A DNA stretch of 64,000 nucleotides from Tubulanus polymorphus (GCF_964204645.1 NC_134025.1:11663001-11727000); one strand, 5' to 3'; positions 12,838 through 23,154 are shown, counted from the stretch's first letter. The notes: generated from the sequence alone by a model not told the origin. Program-made: numbers and translations.

Positions 12838-13237
12838 GTAGTGTCCTATTCTAATAAAATACGAAATGACATGATAGTAGATACGCAGCACTACATAAAG
12901 TGCTGTCATATTATTTTGTATTCGAAACGAGCGGGAGTTAGTGATTTCGGCAAATTGTTTCTATTCTCGTTTAGTTCTCGTACTTATGCGGCGGCGAGTC
13001 TTATCGCGGGCGTGTCGCTGTTATAGACGGCAGCACTGTCTGGTCTAGAAATTCCGCATCCGCATCGACCGATATCCAAGTAATTGCAGCGGTGTGAACA
13101 TTTTATTTGAAAGTCCCTCGAAGTGTCATCTTAGGTTTGTTGATTTGTTTTAATCACGTTGTATAAAGCTTGCTAGTGGTGCTAGTATTTAATTCTGACT
13201 GTCGTTTTTCGTGAACTAATTCAGCCCACAGGCACAG
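12838..13237 (+). repeat. Repeat W, copy 1 (about 400 bp)
   Basis: Shared almost base for base with 47388-48135, from TGTCCTATTCTAATAAAATA to AGCCCACAG. It starts TG and ends near CA, as a solo LTR would, but no 5-bp target duplication or second LTR in register is seen, so its class is open. A 67-codon open frame inside is not conserved enough to call. This copy shows the empty site for the MITE in copy 2. Confidence 0.75.
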
Positions 13238-15208
13238 GGCAGGGACCTGACAAAAAAAAATTTTGACCCCAGTATCCTAGGTAGCTATATCCATAAAAAA
13301 TAGCTCCAATCTTACTGAAAGAAAGCTTGTTGGTATGGGGAGGGCTCAAATAACAAAATGTTTTTTAAATTTTTGAATTATCTTCAGTAGTTTTCGAGAT
13401 ATCACAAATTGGAGTTTGAAAATTTGAGCGAAAAGTGTCTTCATGTAAATGTTTCAATACGCAAAAACTCTGATCTCAGAAGGCAATATTTCATGTAAAC
13501 AAACTTCAATATCTCTTAAACTAAAAGAGATAGACTAGAAATTTAAAGATCAATACACTCATAGCACTTTCAGGTGACGGTTGAAAGACCCAAAATTTTT
13601 ATCTGCTCCAAAATGCCTATGGTGTCCATGGAAACCAGCCGAAAAATGGTAAAATAATGAAAATATCGATGTTAGATCAAAAGTTATGATGTATAAAGGG
13701 GATAGAATATCTAGTTATCAATAATATGTTTGCCCTAAGTTTATCTAGGAATGTATATTATTATATATATTATTTGGTTTCCATGGTAACGGCAAGAAAA
13801 ATTGTGAAATATTGAGAAATGTTGATATGATTTCAGATGAAATTATTTTTTTTCAGTAGATAATTTTTTAAATGAATCAGACATGATTGTCAAGGCCTGT
13901 CAGTCAGGTCTATAGGCTCCTATTGCAAATTGATTTAAATATACCAATTATATAGGCCTATATTATTTGCTAAATGAATTTTAGTAAAGAATAGCAGAAA
14001 ATCAGGCTTGGCTCAAAACGCTGAAATTTGAAATATATTCATGATGTCATAATAATAGCAATCAGTTTAGAAACATAAACCAAGCAATAGTAATAATACT
14101 ACTAATAATAACTAAATAATAATCCATTTGTTTTGTTTTGAGCTAAATTTCAACAATATTTTATATATATTTCAATTTTGCTGCATTTGCAAAATCCCCT
14201 CAGGAGCCTCACTGTCCCATCACGCGCCTCCATTTTTGCCCACCACAAGCCTCAATTCATCCCATTAGACGCCTCCCTCTTTCAACAGCTGCTTTACTGA
14301 CGAGAGAGTAGTGGCGGTCCGCAAAAAAATGTTTTTACCGACCATTTCGCTAAATCTGTCCTAATATTCAGAAATATAGTGATGAATAATTATGAATCGG
14401 AAAATTAATAACAATAATTCACCGCTAGACCGATGAATAATTGTGAAATATTGATCTCATCACGAGCAGCGCGGCGCGTCGTCATTCAATAACAAGTACT
14501 GGCTGCCATTTTGTGTCGCTCGCTTCAACGCAAAACTTAGACATCGACTTTTCCGGCAGCAATCGCTCAGCCCCGACACGAAATAAAATCATGCGGTCTT
14601 CAGTATTTGAATTTTAAGATCCTAAACCTTCCGATTCCTGATGATTCGTCGCTTATTCCGGGTCCTAAGCTGACGAATTTTGCTCTTGAAAAAGGGTATT
14701 TTTCGATTTCTATTTGACTAAAATGCGGATTTATACACTAAACCAACCCCCAAGTGATAAAGATCGATTTTATTGGTTGATTCCAAAAGATTTTAGCTCA
14801 TTTGCATTGATAGACAGGTTTTATGAATGATTTTACTACGCGATGTCAAAACGCGTAGTAAAAACGCGCATCACACTTTTCCAAACCAACAATGGTCGTC
14901 ACAAACGATAGTGGCGCCCCACGCGGACATGAACATATCTATCCTAGGTACTTATATATAAAAAGACAAGGGAGCCAACTCTCCGTCAGATCGGTCGATA
15001 GGTATGTCACTGCAACAGTTCGTGACTTCGTTAATGATAATCCAATCCGCTTCAAGTAAAATCAATCTTAAAGATAACGAATTGCTGCGTTAGACTGGGT
15101 GGTTTGAGAAAGATTTGAGTGCCTTTGAGATTGTTAAATCGTTCGATTAGGCCTAATCCGAAAAAATCGGCAAAATCCGTCTGTACCGCACCAGCCTGGA
15201 AGTAAATA
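13238..15208. other. AT-rich noncoding stretch, no gene recognised
   Basis: No frame with domain character. It contains imperfect inverted CCATGGAAACC/GGTTTCCATGG motifs (about 13626 and 13781) and a TATA-like TATATAAAAAG at about 14953, followed by GTCAGATCGGTCG. The latter could be the promoter of a degraded retroelement, a weak suggestion. The segment stops where element X copy A begins, at about 15209. Confidence 0.4.
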
Positions 15209-15262
15209 TTTTATCATTTAGTTTATGAATATACAATCTACTCAATTTAATACTTAAACAGT

Positions 15263-15541
15263 TTAACAATCTAACACTGAATATAAATTTATAAAATAAA
15301 ATAAAATAATTATTTGAAATATTATAGAGTTTAGAATATGTATAAGTGTATTAACTTTTTTATGATTATTTTTATTATTATTTCCATTTAACTTCTTTAA
15401 TTTCTTGCTCAATTTCATATTTTCATTCATCAAATCTTTACTGATATTTTCATAGTAAAAGTAAAGTGCAGCTAATATTAAACCTCCAGCAACTAAATAA
15501 TGTTTCAAATCACTACTTCCGGTTGGAATGAAACCATCCAT
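15263..15541 (-). CDS. Element X small membrane protein (ORF b), copy A, 92 aa
   Basis: Function not recognised. It starts with a real ATG (MDGFIPTGSSDLKHY). Residues about 15-31 (LVAGGLILAALYF) are hydrophobic enough for a membrane segment. Residues 32-62 are charged and Lys/Asn-rich (MNENMKLSKKLKKL) with heptad character. Residues about 69-87 (IIFQIIILFYFINLY) form a second hydrophobic segment. Copy B (49288-49566) encodes the same protein with three substitutions. The six base differences fall in two silent and three amino-acid-changing codons, too few to prove selection. Base composition is far more AT-rich than the host exons. It lies downstream of, and on the same strand as, the zinc-finger ORF at 16304-16762. 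Real coding status is likely but unproven. Confidence 0.55.
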   Translation of the reverse strand: MDGFIPTGSSDLKHYLVAGGLILAALYFYYENISKDLMNENMKLSKKLKKLNGNNNKNNHKKVNTLIHILNSIIFQIIILFYFINLYSVLDC

Positions 15542-15655
15542 TTATTTAAGAAAAAATTAATAAATTGATAAATATTTGATATTTTAGAAATATTAAACTT
15601 TTGTATGTTTCAAATCAAATAACAATTAAAATTACTACCCAACAGTTATTCATTA

Positions 15656-16248
15656 GGCTAAATAAAAAGAATTAGTTGTTTATCGTCCCCGCCCGACCCT
15701 ACGAAAATACCCGACCCAATTTGGTTCCAATCGAAAATATTTGCCAAAGCTACCGTTTCATGTCGATTGTAGGACAGTATAGCAGCAAACAAAACGATTT
15801 ATCGATCGACGAAGTGCGTTCACTGAATAACAAATTGAAGTCAATATTCGGTTATGGAGTGTACACAGTGTGGATTTCCGGTTGTGGAGCGTATTTAGAT
15901 CGATTTTAAAATCTAAGTTAATAAAGTTCTATGAATTGAATTGTATTTGTATTGCTTGTGGCGCCACACTTCCAGTCGCGTGCCTGTTGTGCAAATTGAA
16001 CAATGCCGCTTGTAATAGCTTCGATCGCTCGTGACGGGTCTTCGAGTCTTCTAAGAGAATGGTTCGCTTGCAACGTAGAGGCCGATGTAAGCATTGCAGA
16101 CTTTTATGCGTATGAAGAGTTGAAATAAAGAATGTTTCGATGGAAAACCTGCTTTATTTATCAATCGTATATCATTTACAAAAAAACCTCCCGCCCTACC
16201 CAAGCTTTTTGAAAAAAAGGACAAACAACTAATTTATTTTATTTGGCC
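15656..16248. mobile_element. PIF/Harbinger-type element (593 bp) inserted in element X copy A
   Basis: The terminal repeats GGCTAAATAAAA and GGCCAAATAAAA continue with AATTAGTTGTTT at both ends. TTA flanks both sides (15653-15655 and 16249-16251). Copy B of element X (around 49170-49205) has the uninterrupted target, so the insertion and its TAA/TTA duplication are directly visible. Inside is an open frame, 15676-15909 plus (LVPIENICQSYRFMSIVGQY), which has GC-richer codons than its surroundings and no recognised domain. The element is too short for a transposase. Confidence 0.88.
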
Positions 16249-16303
16249 TTAACTAATTTCTCAATGCTTAAACTACTATATATTTGAAACATACGGCTTA
16301 ATC

Positions 16304-16762
16304 TTATTTCAATTTATATTTATTATTCTTTTCATATTCGATATGTTTAACTGTTTGATAATGTTTTGATTTATGTGATCTTAAATATTTACCTCCACAA
16401 TCACAATACACTTTTTCATTAGGATTGAATTTTCTAAATTCATCATCTAAATTACATTGAACTGCAACATCTTTATATGAATTATCATTAACTGATTCAC
16501 ATTGAATTCCAATATTTGATGAATTTTCATTATAGATAATTTGTTTATTATCAAAATTGAAATAATATAATTGTCTTTTTTCAATTCTTAAGTTAATCAA
16601 ATCATTGTAACCTTTCGAAAGTATTAAATCACTATCTCTTTCATTAAAAGGGGTTTGAAGAATATTTATTATGTTTTCATCCAAAGTTCCTTTATGATTT
16701 AAAATTGTATTGAATATTTTAGGATTTTTAGCACCATTATCAAAAGTATCAATTAGTTTTTT
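16304..16762 (-). pseudogene. Element X zinc-finger-like protein (ORF a), copy A, 5'-truncated
   Basis: Open for 152 codons from the junction at 16762 to a stop, so the true N-terminus was lost when the Helentron-like element at 16763 arrived. The last third has a compact finger, YCDCGGKYLRSHKSKHYQTV, i.e. C-x-C..H..H, followed by a basic tail. The N-terminal part is acidic/Asn-rich without a recognised fold. Fingers of this general CxCG..H..H type occur in proteins of large DNA viruses and Polinton-like elements; this is a resemblance from memory, not a search. Copy B keeps only the finger region (48507-48634) before the P-like insertion. Not recognised beyond the finger. Confidence 0.5.
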
Positions 16763-18000
16763 AGCCCACTTGGGACTTTAGTCCCAGTGGGCTATTGCGT
16801 TCACTTTTCGTCCGTAGACGGAATCCAGTTATTTTGGGAAGTTTTGAAGACGCTTCAAAACTTCTATTTGGGTTACACATGTATCTACCCTAGACACATC
16901 TTCAGCCCAAAAACTGGCCCTGTCAGAATCAAGATGGCCGACTGGCAGCCTTTGTTGTTCGCCAAAATAGCACTTTTTATACATTTTTGAACTTTTTGAG
17001 GGAAATTTTGAAGACGCTTTGATCAATTACCTTGATCTTTCGGATATATGTGAATCCCCCCAGGGCCCATCAACATAACAAAAATTGGGTCGGTCGGACT
17101 CAAGATGGCCGTCCTATGACCTTTTTAGTGCCCAAAAATGTTAATTTTGGCCCGAATTCTGAGTCCTGTAGCTTCCTACTGGTTTGCCATTTCTCATTAC
17201 AATTTGTGATGGGTGTTCTTTGGAAAGGGATGTTTTATACCTGAGACAGGTATTTTTCATCAGCCAATTATGACGCAATTGGCGACCATCTTGGTGTCAC
17301 CAGTACTCATTCGTAAGTGGGAAAAAGTTTTTCCACATTATATTGATACATAAGCGTATTTTGATACCACAATCAATTAGAAAGTTGTAGCTCATAACGT
17401 ATTCTATGATTGTGGTGAGTTTCAAGGTAATTGGATTTCGTATATGGCCACCAGGGGGCGTTGAATAATACAATATCTTAGCATTTCTTTATTATATTCG
17501 TACCTATGAATATTTTGTAACCACAATCAATTGGAAAGTTGTAGCTCATGACATCATCTATGATTGTTGCGAGTTTTAAGGACATAAGTTTTTCTATATG
17601 ATCACCAGGGGAATAGTAGAATAGTAGAATAACTTAGTATTTCCTTATTTTATTGGTACCTAGGCATATTTTGTTACCATGATCAATTGCAAAGTTGTAG
17701 TTCATGACATGTTCTATGATTGTGGTGAGTTTCGAGGTCATTGGGTTTTGAATATGGTCACCAGGGGGCGTTGAATAGTAGAATGACTTAGTATTTCCAT
17801 ATTAAATTGGTAACGAGGCATATTTTGTTATCACAATCAATTACAAAATCGTAGCTGCTGACATGTTCTATGATTGTGGTGAGTTTTAAGGTCATTGGTT
17901 TTTGTAAATGGTCACCAGCGGGCATTGAATATTGAAATTGTTAGATTGTTGAGCATTTGAAACCACTTCCCAAGTGGGCATGGTGTCCCTGGACCCCTAG
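16763..18000 (+). mobile_element. Helentron-like (HINE/pearl-like) element, copy 1
   Basis: The left end carries AGCCCACTTGGGA followed by hairpins (GGGACTTTAGTCCC). The right end has the hairpin CCACTTCCCAAGTGG and ends GGACCCCTAG followed by T. CCCACTTGGGA occurs in inverted form near both ends (asymmetric terminal repeats). A CTAG end next to T and an internal tandem array match Helentron-associated non-autonomous elements. The core holds four units of about 155 bp (17330-17940). No Rep/helicase is present. Copies: 23818-25506 and, reversed and decayed, about 62530-63110. Confidence 0.7.
17330..17940 (+). repeat. Tandem 155-bp core repeats with CTCF-like motifs, copy 1
   Basis: Four units, each with CAATCA(A)TT..AAAGTTGTAG, TCTATGATTGTGGTGAGTTT and a motif resembling the vertebrate CTCF site. 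Motifs lie at 17445-17463 (TGGCCACCAGGGGGCGTTG), about 17600 (degenerate), 17755-17773 and 17909-17927, i.e. every 154-155 bp. Confidence 0.9.
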
Positions 18001-19430
18001 TTTGCATTGTGAGCGGTATTCGCTTTCGTCCAAGCAGATTTTCTTAAATCTGAGAGCCTGTGCGTATGCGTATGTTGTTGCTGCAGTGAGGTGGGTGACA
18101 CTATTCTTTGTGTAGGAGGGAATGTGCGTCCGTTGGTTTTGTGTACCGGGGTATACCCTTGTTGAGAGTTTACCTGAGTTCTCAAAATCTCTCCCTTTGT
18201 AGACTTCAACGTCTAGGAAGGGTACCTTCTCCCTTGATTGTGTCAGTTTGTATTGTATGGTACGGTGTAATTGGTTCATATGTTCGAAAAATCCGAGTAG
18301 TTTATCTTCACCGTGGGTCCAGATTGAGAATATATCATCTATATATCTCCAATATAACATGGGTATAGTATTGTTTGGTGCCGAGCGCAGACATTTAGTC
18401 TCGAGATAATGCATAAATATGATCGCTAGACTTGGGCTGACTGTCGTGCCCATGGTGCAACCCTCTATATTTGAAGGCGGTGTTCGTTTTTCCCGAAAGA
18501 GAATTCATTTCTCTTCAGTATTAGATTCAGGAATTGAACGAAGGGTCTTTTGTCTGGACGGCGAACTGTGTATTGTAGCTGGAAGTCATCTAGACTCCTT
18601 AGGATGCTACTGATGGCTTCTCCGTGGGGGATGTTGGTGTATAGACTTTTGACATCCATTGTCACCAAAATTGCATCTTTGTGGAGGGGAGGGAGTTGAT
18701 TTTGTTGAGAAAGTCATTAGTATCTTGGATGTATGTTGATACTCGACTCGCGATTGGTCTCAGAAAATAGTCCAGATATTTGGATATCTTTTCCGTGGGG
18801 CCATTGTTGCCGCTTAGGATCGGTCTTCCCGGGTTGTTGACCTTGTGAATCTTCGGTAGAAGGTAGAACTCGGGGATTTTGATATCAGATCCCGGTGTTA
18901 ATTATAGCCACATAGCATGGTCTATTTCTTGGTTGTTTCTCATATCGTGTATGATTCTTTTTATTTCACTTGTGACTGAAGTAGTGTCGGGTGGGGCGAT
19001 TGACCGGTAGCTGTTGGTGTCATTTAGCTGTCTCAGAGCTTCTTTTTTGTAAGAGTCTTTGCTCATGATAGCTATGGCTCCCTCCTTTGTCACAGGGTTT
19101 TACAATGAGATCATTATTCCGATTTAGTTCCTTGATCGCTCTCATCTCGTTTTTCGATAAATTGGATTTGAATTTTTGTGTGAGATTGAGTTTTTTTAGC
19201 TCTGTACGCGTTAGTTCAATATAACGTTTGAGCCGGCGATCGCCTGATGTAAGCGGATTGAATTGGCTTTTCCCTTTGAAGGGGTGCAGTGAGTTTTTCT
19301 CACGGTTAAAAAATATATATCTCAACCTGAGGCGGCGGAAGAAGGCTTCGGCGGTTGTAAGAAGTTCGTCCTGCGTCGGTGCATTATTGGGTATGAATTT
19401 CAGACTCTTGCTTAATGCATTAATTCTAGC
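18001..19430 (-). pseudogene. Penelope-like element reverse transcriptase, decayed
   Basis: The minus-strand frames together read as a Penelope-like reverse transcriptase, in order: SKSLKFIPNNAP (about 19420), FRRLRLRYIF, KPCDKGG (about 19100), KEALRQLNDT, a stretch 18670-18900 ending PGRPILSGNNGPT, DVKSLYTNIPHGEA (about 18640), MGTTVSPSLA (18453), the catalytic YIDDIF (about 18345) and FLDVEVYKG (about 18200). At least three frameshifts break it. The C-terminal thumb and any GIY-YIG endonuclease are absent, because the element stops at the Helentron-like end at 18000. The 5' end stops at about 19430, where similarity with the second copy (26400) is lost. Family call rests on YIDDIF, SLYTNIP and FLDVEV in this order. 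Confidence 0.88.
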
Positions 19431-19560
19431 CAATCAGCGCGTAACAGTGATAATTAGCCTGTGAAACAACAAGCTCTCCGATTGGTGCCCTGCGGGAGCA
19501 CCCAGAGAGTATAAATAGTTACTTATTCGCTAACTAATCACTAACTGCTCTACATTTGAC
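19431..19560 (+). promoter_or_regulatory. Promoter-like segment with CCAAT boxes and TATA
   Basis: Contains AGCCAATCAGCG, an inverted CCAAT (CCGATTGGTGCC) and GAGTATAAATAG at about 19508, spaced as in a polymerase II promoter. The next plus-strand ATG at 19579 opens MALDDMFTETEIDEM. It lies head to head with the minus-strand reverse transcriptase. Function is inferred only from motif spacing. Confidence 0.45.
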
Positions 19561-19916
19561 TCGCTCTGTATCAGTGTTATGGCTCTTGACGACATGTTCA
19601 CAGAAACCGAAATTGACGAGATGATGAGAGACCTGGACTCAACCAACGCTACCGCGCCGCCGCCATCAGAACCGCTGCACCCGTCTACAGAAACCAGATC
19701 TACGAGACCTGAACACTAATCGGCTCTGAAAATGTACGAGACGGAGGGTACTACAACACCAACATCACGGCTCGTTACTAAGAATCGGTTTGGTCGCTGG
19801 TGAGGTGCCGAAACACTTCAAAATCCACCTACCCATCAGACTGATGGAAGCAGACAGGAATCCAGATGTCACGAAAGACTGGATTCGCAGACTCCACCAG
19901 ACGAGTCTGGATCTCA

Positions 19917-21345
19917 AGGGCGGATCTAGGGGGGTGGACCAGTCCACCCCTTGAAAAATCAAAAGTGCCCTCCTGGCTTTCAGAAATTTTCTGTACGGAA
20001 CTGGACACTCGCCACTGGAAAGATTGCTTCGAGTATTCTTAATCTTAGGATGCCTACTCAAAAGCGTATCTGGAAAGAACGGGAGCGTGCTTTGCAGTGT
20101 GAAGCAAAACGCTGCAAGCCGTTAATGAGTTTTTTGTGAGTTTTTCATCCCTCTTCTCACAGTCGTCTGAAATGTTTTTCCTCGATAGTTGAAATTATAG
20201 GCGATTAGGGCTAAAATGCTGCGCTGTTTTATGTTTAGCAAAACCTTTGAAAATGGCATTCATGCTGTGCTGTCATATCTAAGGGCACCTATAATGCCCG
20301 AGAAATTTATAATAAAAAGGGCACATCTTATAAGCGTATATAGACGATGAAAATTGTGAGAAGGGCGTGAATTCTGAAATTGGGGCACCTATCATGCCAG
20401 AGAAATTTATGAAAAGGGCACATCTTATAGCGTATATACAATGAAAACTGTGAAAAAGGCATATTCTGATATATCTTTTCTGGAAGGAATAAGGGCACGT
20501 GCAATGTCAGAAAAGTTGATAAAAAGGGCACATTTTATAGCGTATATATACGATGAAAACTGTGAAAAAGGCATATTCAGTTATATCTTTTCTGGAATAA
20601 GGCACGTGCAATGTCAGAAAAGTTGATAAAAAGGGCACATTTTCTAGCTTATATACGATGAAAACTTTGTGTAGGGCACCTATCCATTTAATTTTTTTAT
20701 GACGTGGCACCTAGGCCTAGTGTCCGTATTGTATTCAGTTTAAACATACCTGTATAAGATGTGTATTCTATGTTGTAAATCAAGTATATAGGCAACGCAA
20801 CCCCATGGGTACGGGCCTGAATAAGAAATAAGCTTGTGAAACTGAAGATTTTCATTGACAATCGTATTCATTGAGGATACATCTTTTCATGAGGTGCTTG
20901 TTAAAAATTTGTACCTACGTAGTTTATGACCTTAAGACTTTATTTTGTAAGAAATGCTGTAGTTTAAAATTTGAATATTTTATCAGAGGGAAGGAAATGC
21001 AATAAAACCTGACAAATTATTGTGCAATTACGAGAGTAGAGTATAAATAAAAAGATGATGTGTATGAAACTCAAATTTTATGTGCTTGTTTTTTCCCTAT
21101 ATGTGGCACCTTCCTGGACCCTAAGGTTACAAATTGCAGTCTAAATATTGACTTCTTTTCTCCTAGAATGGACCCTCTGAAATGCGGGAAAACACATTTA
21201 AGAACACCAAATTTTCATAATTTTCTGGTGGTGGTCCCCCAGATGGGGGTGTGGGCTTCGCGCCTTCGGCGCTCGCAATGTGCCTTCGAAAGGTGTGCCC
21301 TACTTTGTCCTGTCCACCCCCCTACAAAGATCCTGGATCCGCCCT
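19917..21345. mobile_element. DNA transposon (1,429 bp) with AGGGCGGATC ends
   Basis: Ends AGGGCGGATC..GATCCGCCCT, with further inverted GGGGGGTGGAC near both. The 9-bp flanks TGGATCTCA (19908-19916) and TGGATCTGA (21346-21354) match at 8 of 9, fitting a 9-bp target duplication (Mutator-like; an 8-bp hAT reading is less good). No transposase is seen. The interior 20270-20690 is a tandem repeat. Confidence 0.75.
20270..20690. repeat. Tandem repeat inside the 1.4-kb transposon
   Basis: About four degenerate units of roughly 100-120 bp, each with AAAAAGGGCACAT.TTATAGCGTATATA and GATGAAAACTGTGAAAAAGG. The 60-70 codon open frames on both strands here repeat the same phrases and are not genes. Confidence 0.8.
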
Positions 21346-21834
21346 TGGATCTGATGAAAATTTCGGCCTGCCACCACGAAGTGATGGCTGACCAAAACCG
21401 CCTGAAGGTGGAGGAGATTGCAGCTGAGATCTTAAAGAAGCCCAGCTGAAAGAAGCGGAAGCTAGTGCCGTCACACCGAAATCAGCTCCAGCTCAGCCGA
21501 CACCAACCCTACGACGGCACCGAAGAGACACCCGAGTAGGGGACATCACCAATCCGGCGGCCGCTCTAACTACCGGGGCAAGGGACCGAGAAGAGAATAA
21601 ACCATTTTCTCTCTCTCACAACACACACTCTCTCAACAGTTCTTATCAGGACTACCCCTATGTCCTAGACAGACTTAGTCCATCTCAGTCCGACGCAAAT
21701 CTATTAAGTGTTTAGAAATAGATTTCTATCTGAACAGTCGTTCCCTTGAACCAAACTCCGACGTTAACCGTCCGCGTGTCTAGAAACAAGGCTCATATAT
21801 ATGTGTTCACAGTTTATGTGATTTTATTTTTTAT

Positions 21835-21866
21835 TAGGGTTTTCTGTTACATCACAGAAAACCCTA
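21835..21866. repeat. Hairpin at the start of the palindrome-rich block
   Basis: AGGGTTTTCTGT, a 6-base spacer, then ACAGAAAACCCT: a perfect 12-bp stem. It is followed by ATTGAGATTCGCG. The layout (terminal hairpin then ATTG) resembles the left end of the Helentron-like elements at 16763 and 23818. Confidence 0.7.
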
Positions 21867-21899
21867 TTGAGATTCGCGTGTTTCTTATTATTAGGGCTT

Positions 21900-22570
21900 T
21901 GTCAAATTTGTGTTGACATATCGCGATATATCGCGTCAAGTCGACATATCGTGACGTTTTCACGACAAATTTCGCTTTTTCGCCCATTTTCCACGGGACA
22001 AGCCGTCATTTGAAGATACGCCGAAATGTAAAATGAGGACGCCAGTAATATGTCGACTGAGTTTCAAGTCGTCATGAATATGTCGACTTGTTGCTAGGAA
22101 AATAGTTGAGAAAACGAAATATGTCGTCAAAACGTCACAATATGTCGACATATTCATGTCGACTTGACGCGATATATGGCGATATGTCGACATAAATATG
22201 GCGACTTTGTCGAGTTGGAACGCGACAACTCGAGGCCCTTTATCGCTTCCGTACTTCCGTATATATGGGACCCGTACAAAACCGTTGCGACCTTTTATCA
22301 CGATGAAATCATGTCGAACAAACGTGATATATCGCGATTTATCGACATAATTAAGTCGATATATCGTGTTAATATCACGATATATCGTGTTAATATCACG
22401 ATAAATCGTTATACGGATCACGCCTTTCACCAATGTCGACGTCTGTATCTCAACATAACCGCGTACCGTCGACATAATTATCACTCCTTTAGCTAAAATG
22501 TCGTGATACGTATGACAATTTATTGAGACAATATCGCGAAAAGTCGACATAAAAATCGCGACATTTTAAA
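21900..22570. repeat. GTCGAC / TATCGCGATA palindrome-rich block
   Basis: Dense in self-complementary words: CGCGATATATCGCG (21922-21935), many GTCGACATAT, and a 21-bp tandem repeat containing ACGATATATCGT at about 22357-22408. The segment 21905-21960 is repeated in inverted form at about 22125-22200, so the region could fold into a large hairpin. Open frames of up to 196 codons cross it, but they consist of the repeat words and are not called as genes. Confidence 0.75.
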
Positions 22571-22844
22571 TAAGGTCTTCCTAGTTACATTGATATATTG
22601 AGATAGTTAACCTAATTTCAATAAGGGGACGCATACGTAATGATATTTAATGTTAGATGAATATGAAAGAAGAAATAAAGTTGGCAGAAAAATTAAAATG
22701 ACTTTATCATCACCAGAATCTGGTGGACATATTGAATGTTGGGGTTCAAGTAGAATGACCCCAAATGCTGGGGCACAATAATAGTGTTCGGTACATGGTC
22801 GATGAACTAAATAGGTCATTCGCATCAATACATTGTCATGATTG

Positions 22845-23062
22845 ATTTGCGGCATGCGACAAAACCAAAATATTGAATTGTCGCGTGCGACAAAACCAAA
22901 AAAATGAATTGTCGCGGACAACAAAACAAAAATATTGAATTGTCGCAGGCGACAAAACCAAAATATTGAATTGACGCGGGCGACAAAACAAAAAAAAATG
23001 AATTGTCGTGGGCGACAAAACCAAAATATTGAATTGTCGCGGGCGACAAAACCAAAATAATG
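22845..23062 (-). repeat. 31-bp hairpin minisatellite, inverted array (about 7 units)
   Basis: On the minus strand, units read TTTTGTCGCCCGCGACAATT plus CATTATTTTGG, about 31 bp. Each unit contains TTGTCGC-CC-GCGACAA, a 7-bp stem with a 2-base loop. The same unit runs on the plus strand at 24079-24525 and 25507-25622. Confidence 0.92.
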
Positions 23063-23154
23063 AATAATGAAACTGGTATTTCATTAATTCCTAATGACTT
23101 AAGCTGGGCGTAGGTCGGCCTTGCGACGGCTTGTGACTCACTGCGAGGCCATTT

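Larger units (their letters stand above)
15209..16762 (-). mobile_element. Element X, copy A (AT-rich, two small ORFs)
   Basis: Defined by similarity to 48507-49620 (copy B, plus strand) and 28724-28900 (copy C). It encodes ORF a then ORF b on the same strand. Copy A is cut at 16762 by a Helentron-like element, loses similarity after ORF b at about 15209, and is split by the Harbinger-type insertion 15656-16248. Copies B and C continue past ORF b into the AT-rich repeat block described at 28850-29820 and 49570-50510. No terminal repeats or integrase seen. Confidence 0.6.
19579..21449 (+). pseudogene. Unrecognised plus-strand gene split by a 1.4-kb transposon
   Basis: The first frame, 19579-19719, reads MALDDMFTETEIDEMMRDLD and ends in a stop after 46 codons. 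A second frame reads GEVPKHFKIHLPIRLMEADR then RRLHQTSLDL up to 19916. After the transposon 19917-21345 the same frame resumes LMKISACHHEVMADQNRLKV and ends at 21449. Removing the insertion and one target copy rejoins SLDL to LMKIS in frame, so the two pieces were one reading frame. The sequence is helical and charged with no domain I know; an accessory ORF of a retroelement is possible. A GC-richer tail to about 21800 may belong to it. Confidence 0.45.

Noticed and set aside
12838-13237. Repeat W as one LTR of a 35-kb element ending at 48135
   Set aside because: The interval holds many independent element types and no single coherent internal region, and no 5-bp target duplication is seen.
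19951-20139. Small frames in 19.9-20.7 kb as genes
   Set aside because: They lie within the tandem repeat and arms of a non-autonomous transposon.
21960-22550. 196-codon minus-strand frame and its plus-strand partner
   Set aside because: Made of the palindromic repeat words; open on both strands because the repeats lack stop codons.
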